64,000 nucleotides of DNA, from positions 90,394 through 154,393 of the forward strand of contig CAJNOI010000128.1 of NCBI GenBank assembly GCA_905250115.1, given 5' to 3'. Shown here piece by piece: positions 63,001-64,000 of the stretch. The notes below the pieces were generated by a model, which searched no databases, was not told where the DNA came from, and saw only the letters and a program-made list of their open reading frames with translations. Both the position numbers and the translations under genes were made by a program. Source of the DNA: Adineta steineri. Its lineage: Eukaryota > Rotifera > Eurotatoria > Adinetida > Adinetidae. Position 1 is the stretch's first letter. Each line of letters starts with the position of its first letter.

Positions 63001-63880
63001 AAAAAAATCAAATAATATAGATCATAAAATTTTATCTGATTATCATATTCGTAGTAGAGATAAAAGATCTTGTAAACCTTTTTATTATTATACTGTTCTT
63101 TTGGGGAATAGAAATTGTGTTATTTAGAAATCTATAATTCCTGATGATCTATATTTATCTTCTAAGTGTTAAGAGATGTATTAATTCATACTGGTGGTAC
63201 TGATTGAGGTCTAGGTGTTGCAGTTGAATTTAATTGAAGTGTACCAAGATCTTCAATGACAACTGTCACTAATAATTCTGCACATTTTCTAAAATATTTA
63301 ATTTAATTTAAATATAATCATATAAATGATTATTTACTCCGTATTTGTTCCAATGACAGGTAATGCTTGAGTCCATGTTTGTCTCCATCCAAGTATTCCA
63401 TTAACATTGGATGAACAACGTTGTTTTTCAACTTGTAATACTTTCTCTAATTGTAAACGAACAATACCAAATAATTGATCTTTACGTTCGCTACGTTCTT
63501 GATCACGACAATAAACTTCAATTGTTAATGGTTCACGATGAAAATGAGTTGTTAATTGTTCGGCATTAACAGCAAAATTAAATATACATAAACCATGTGG
63601 TAATTGATGTTCATTTGGTGGTGCTGATGATGTATATGGAATATGTAATGGTGGATGAGTTAAAATTGGTGTTGATGTACCAAGAAATGGATAGACATAA
63701 CGACAATATAAATATGTTGAATTTGATAAACGTAAATTACGCAATGATTTTAAATCAATTGATAAACAATAATGATGAGTAAGATGATGATCGTTGGAAT
63801 TGTCAAATATGGGTGTAGGAAGACGATCATCTGTAGTAGCATGATTATTAATAGATATTTGTTGAACTCGTTGTCGAATA
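60007..63880 (-). CDS. CEP120: CEP120, centrosomal protein (partial, N-terminal part beyond right edge)
   Basis: Ten exons visible: 63880-63338, 63288-63192, 62998-62885, 62826-62736, 62686-62594, 62537-62425, 60833-60662, 60610-60444, 60383-60306, 60241-60007; about 567 residues. The first visible exon encodes a CEP120 C2-type domain ([63 protein letters not shown]). A long coiled coil follows to the C-terminus ([39 protein letters not shown]). CEP120 drives centriole elongation and appendage assembly and is a ciliopathy gene in mammals. Frame continuity at the 62736 exon end needs one base fewer in the T8 run at 62737-62744. The 1.6-kb intron 60834-62424 carries a nested DNA element. Confidence 0.88.
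61555..62095. mobile_element. hAT-like element with a nested inverted-repeat insert (CEP120 intron)
   Basis: 541 bases; ends CAGGGACGTTACGCCCCC / GGTACGCCCCTG, flanked by TTGATACA (61547-61554) and TTGATCCA (62096-62103), one mismatch in eight. An inner inverted repeat at 61587-61905 (AACTGCAAAGTGGTCC.. / ..GTGATTTTGCAGTT), rich in GGGACC words, looks like a second element or a long subterminal hairpin. No transposase is encoded. Confidence 0.78.
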
Positions 63881-64000
63881 CTAGAAAAATAAATAGTCTA
63901 TTTTAGATTAAGTAATTCAATATAAACAGTGACATTCTTCTTCTTTCTATTCGTATAAATCAGTTGCGCATTTACAAATAAGGATGACCACAATTAAATA
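63881..64000. other. Right edge, probably CEP120 intron
   Basis: The bases next to 63880 read as a 3' splice site on the minus strand (TTTTTCTAG). No further exon is visible before the window ends. Confidence 0.5.

Overview
The window reads as nuclear DNA of a small invertebrate animal, most likely a bdelloid rotifer (Rotaria/Adineta type). The reasons are: a strongly AT-rich background; many introns of about 45-60 bases with GT..AG ends; F-box and leucine-rich-repeat proteins in the style that is greatly expanded in bdelloids; metazoan-only genes (BarH homeobox, PAR bZIP, tectonic, IFT20, CEP120, core-1 galactosyltransferase); and scattered hairpins built from sequence resembling TGTGGG, the telomere repeat I recall for bdelloids. 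The species assignment is inference.

Layout. 1-5.6 kb: no gene. 5.6-7.4 kb (-): F-box protein. 9.5-11.0 and 14.0-15.3 kb (-): two tandem PAR-domain bZIP genes. 15.3-20.8 kb: gene-poor. 20.8-21.7 kb (-): DUF3431-type membrane protein. 23.2-26.1 kb (+): SLC5 sodium-coupled transporter in 12 exons. 26.7-29.5 kb (+): F-box/LRR gene with 13 repeats, one exon per repeat, on a 141-base period. 30.6-35.8 kb (+): IFT20 and tectonic, about 70 bases apart. 37.2-38.3 kb (-): C1GALT1-like enzyme. 39.0-39.1 kb: assembly gap. 40.8-45.3 kb: two divergent BarH-class homeobox genes. 46.6-47.8 kb (+): ATF4-like bZIP with an upstream-ORF leader. 48.3-49.0 kb (+): small unknown protein. 49.7-57.4 kb (-): large SUEL-lectin/CUB membrane receptor in 15 exons. 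60.0-63.9 kb (-): CEP120, cut by the right edge.

Three genes serve cilia and centrioles (IFT20, tectonic, CEP120) and five encode transcription factors (two PAR bZIP, two BarH, one ATF4-like). Two pairs look like local duplicates: the PAR genes head-to-tail and the BarH genes head-to-head.

Almost no gene here is a single open frame. I rebuilt most by hand from splice sites and frame, and the summed exon lengths come out divisible by three. In five places a gene closes only if one A/T homopolymer is one base shorter than written; all five errors go the same way, so I suspect assembly error. The mobile content I can see is short non-autonomous DNA elements (several hAT-like, one long-palindrome foldback, one piggyBac-like), many inside unusually long introns. 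I found no retroviral, Polinton or other virus-like element, no CRISPR array, and no tRNA or rRNA gene.
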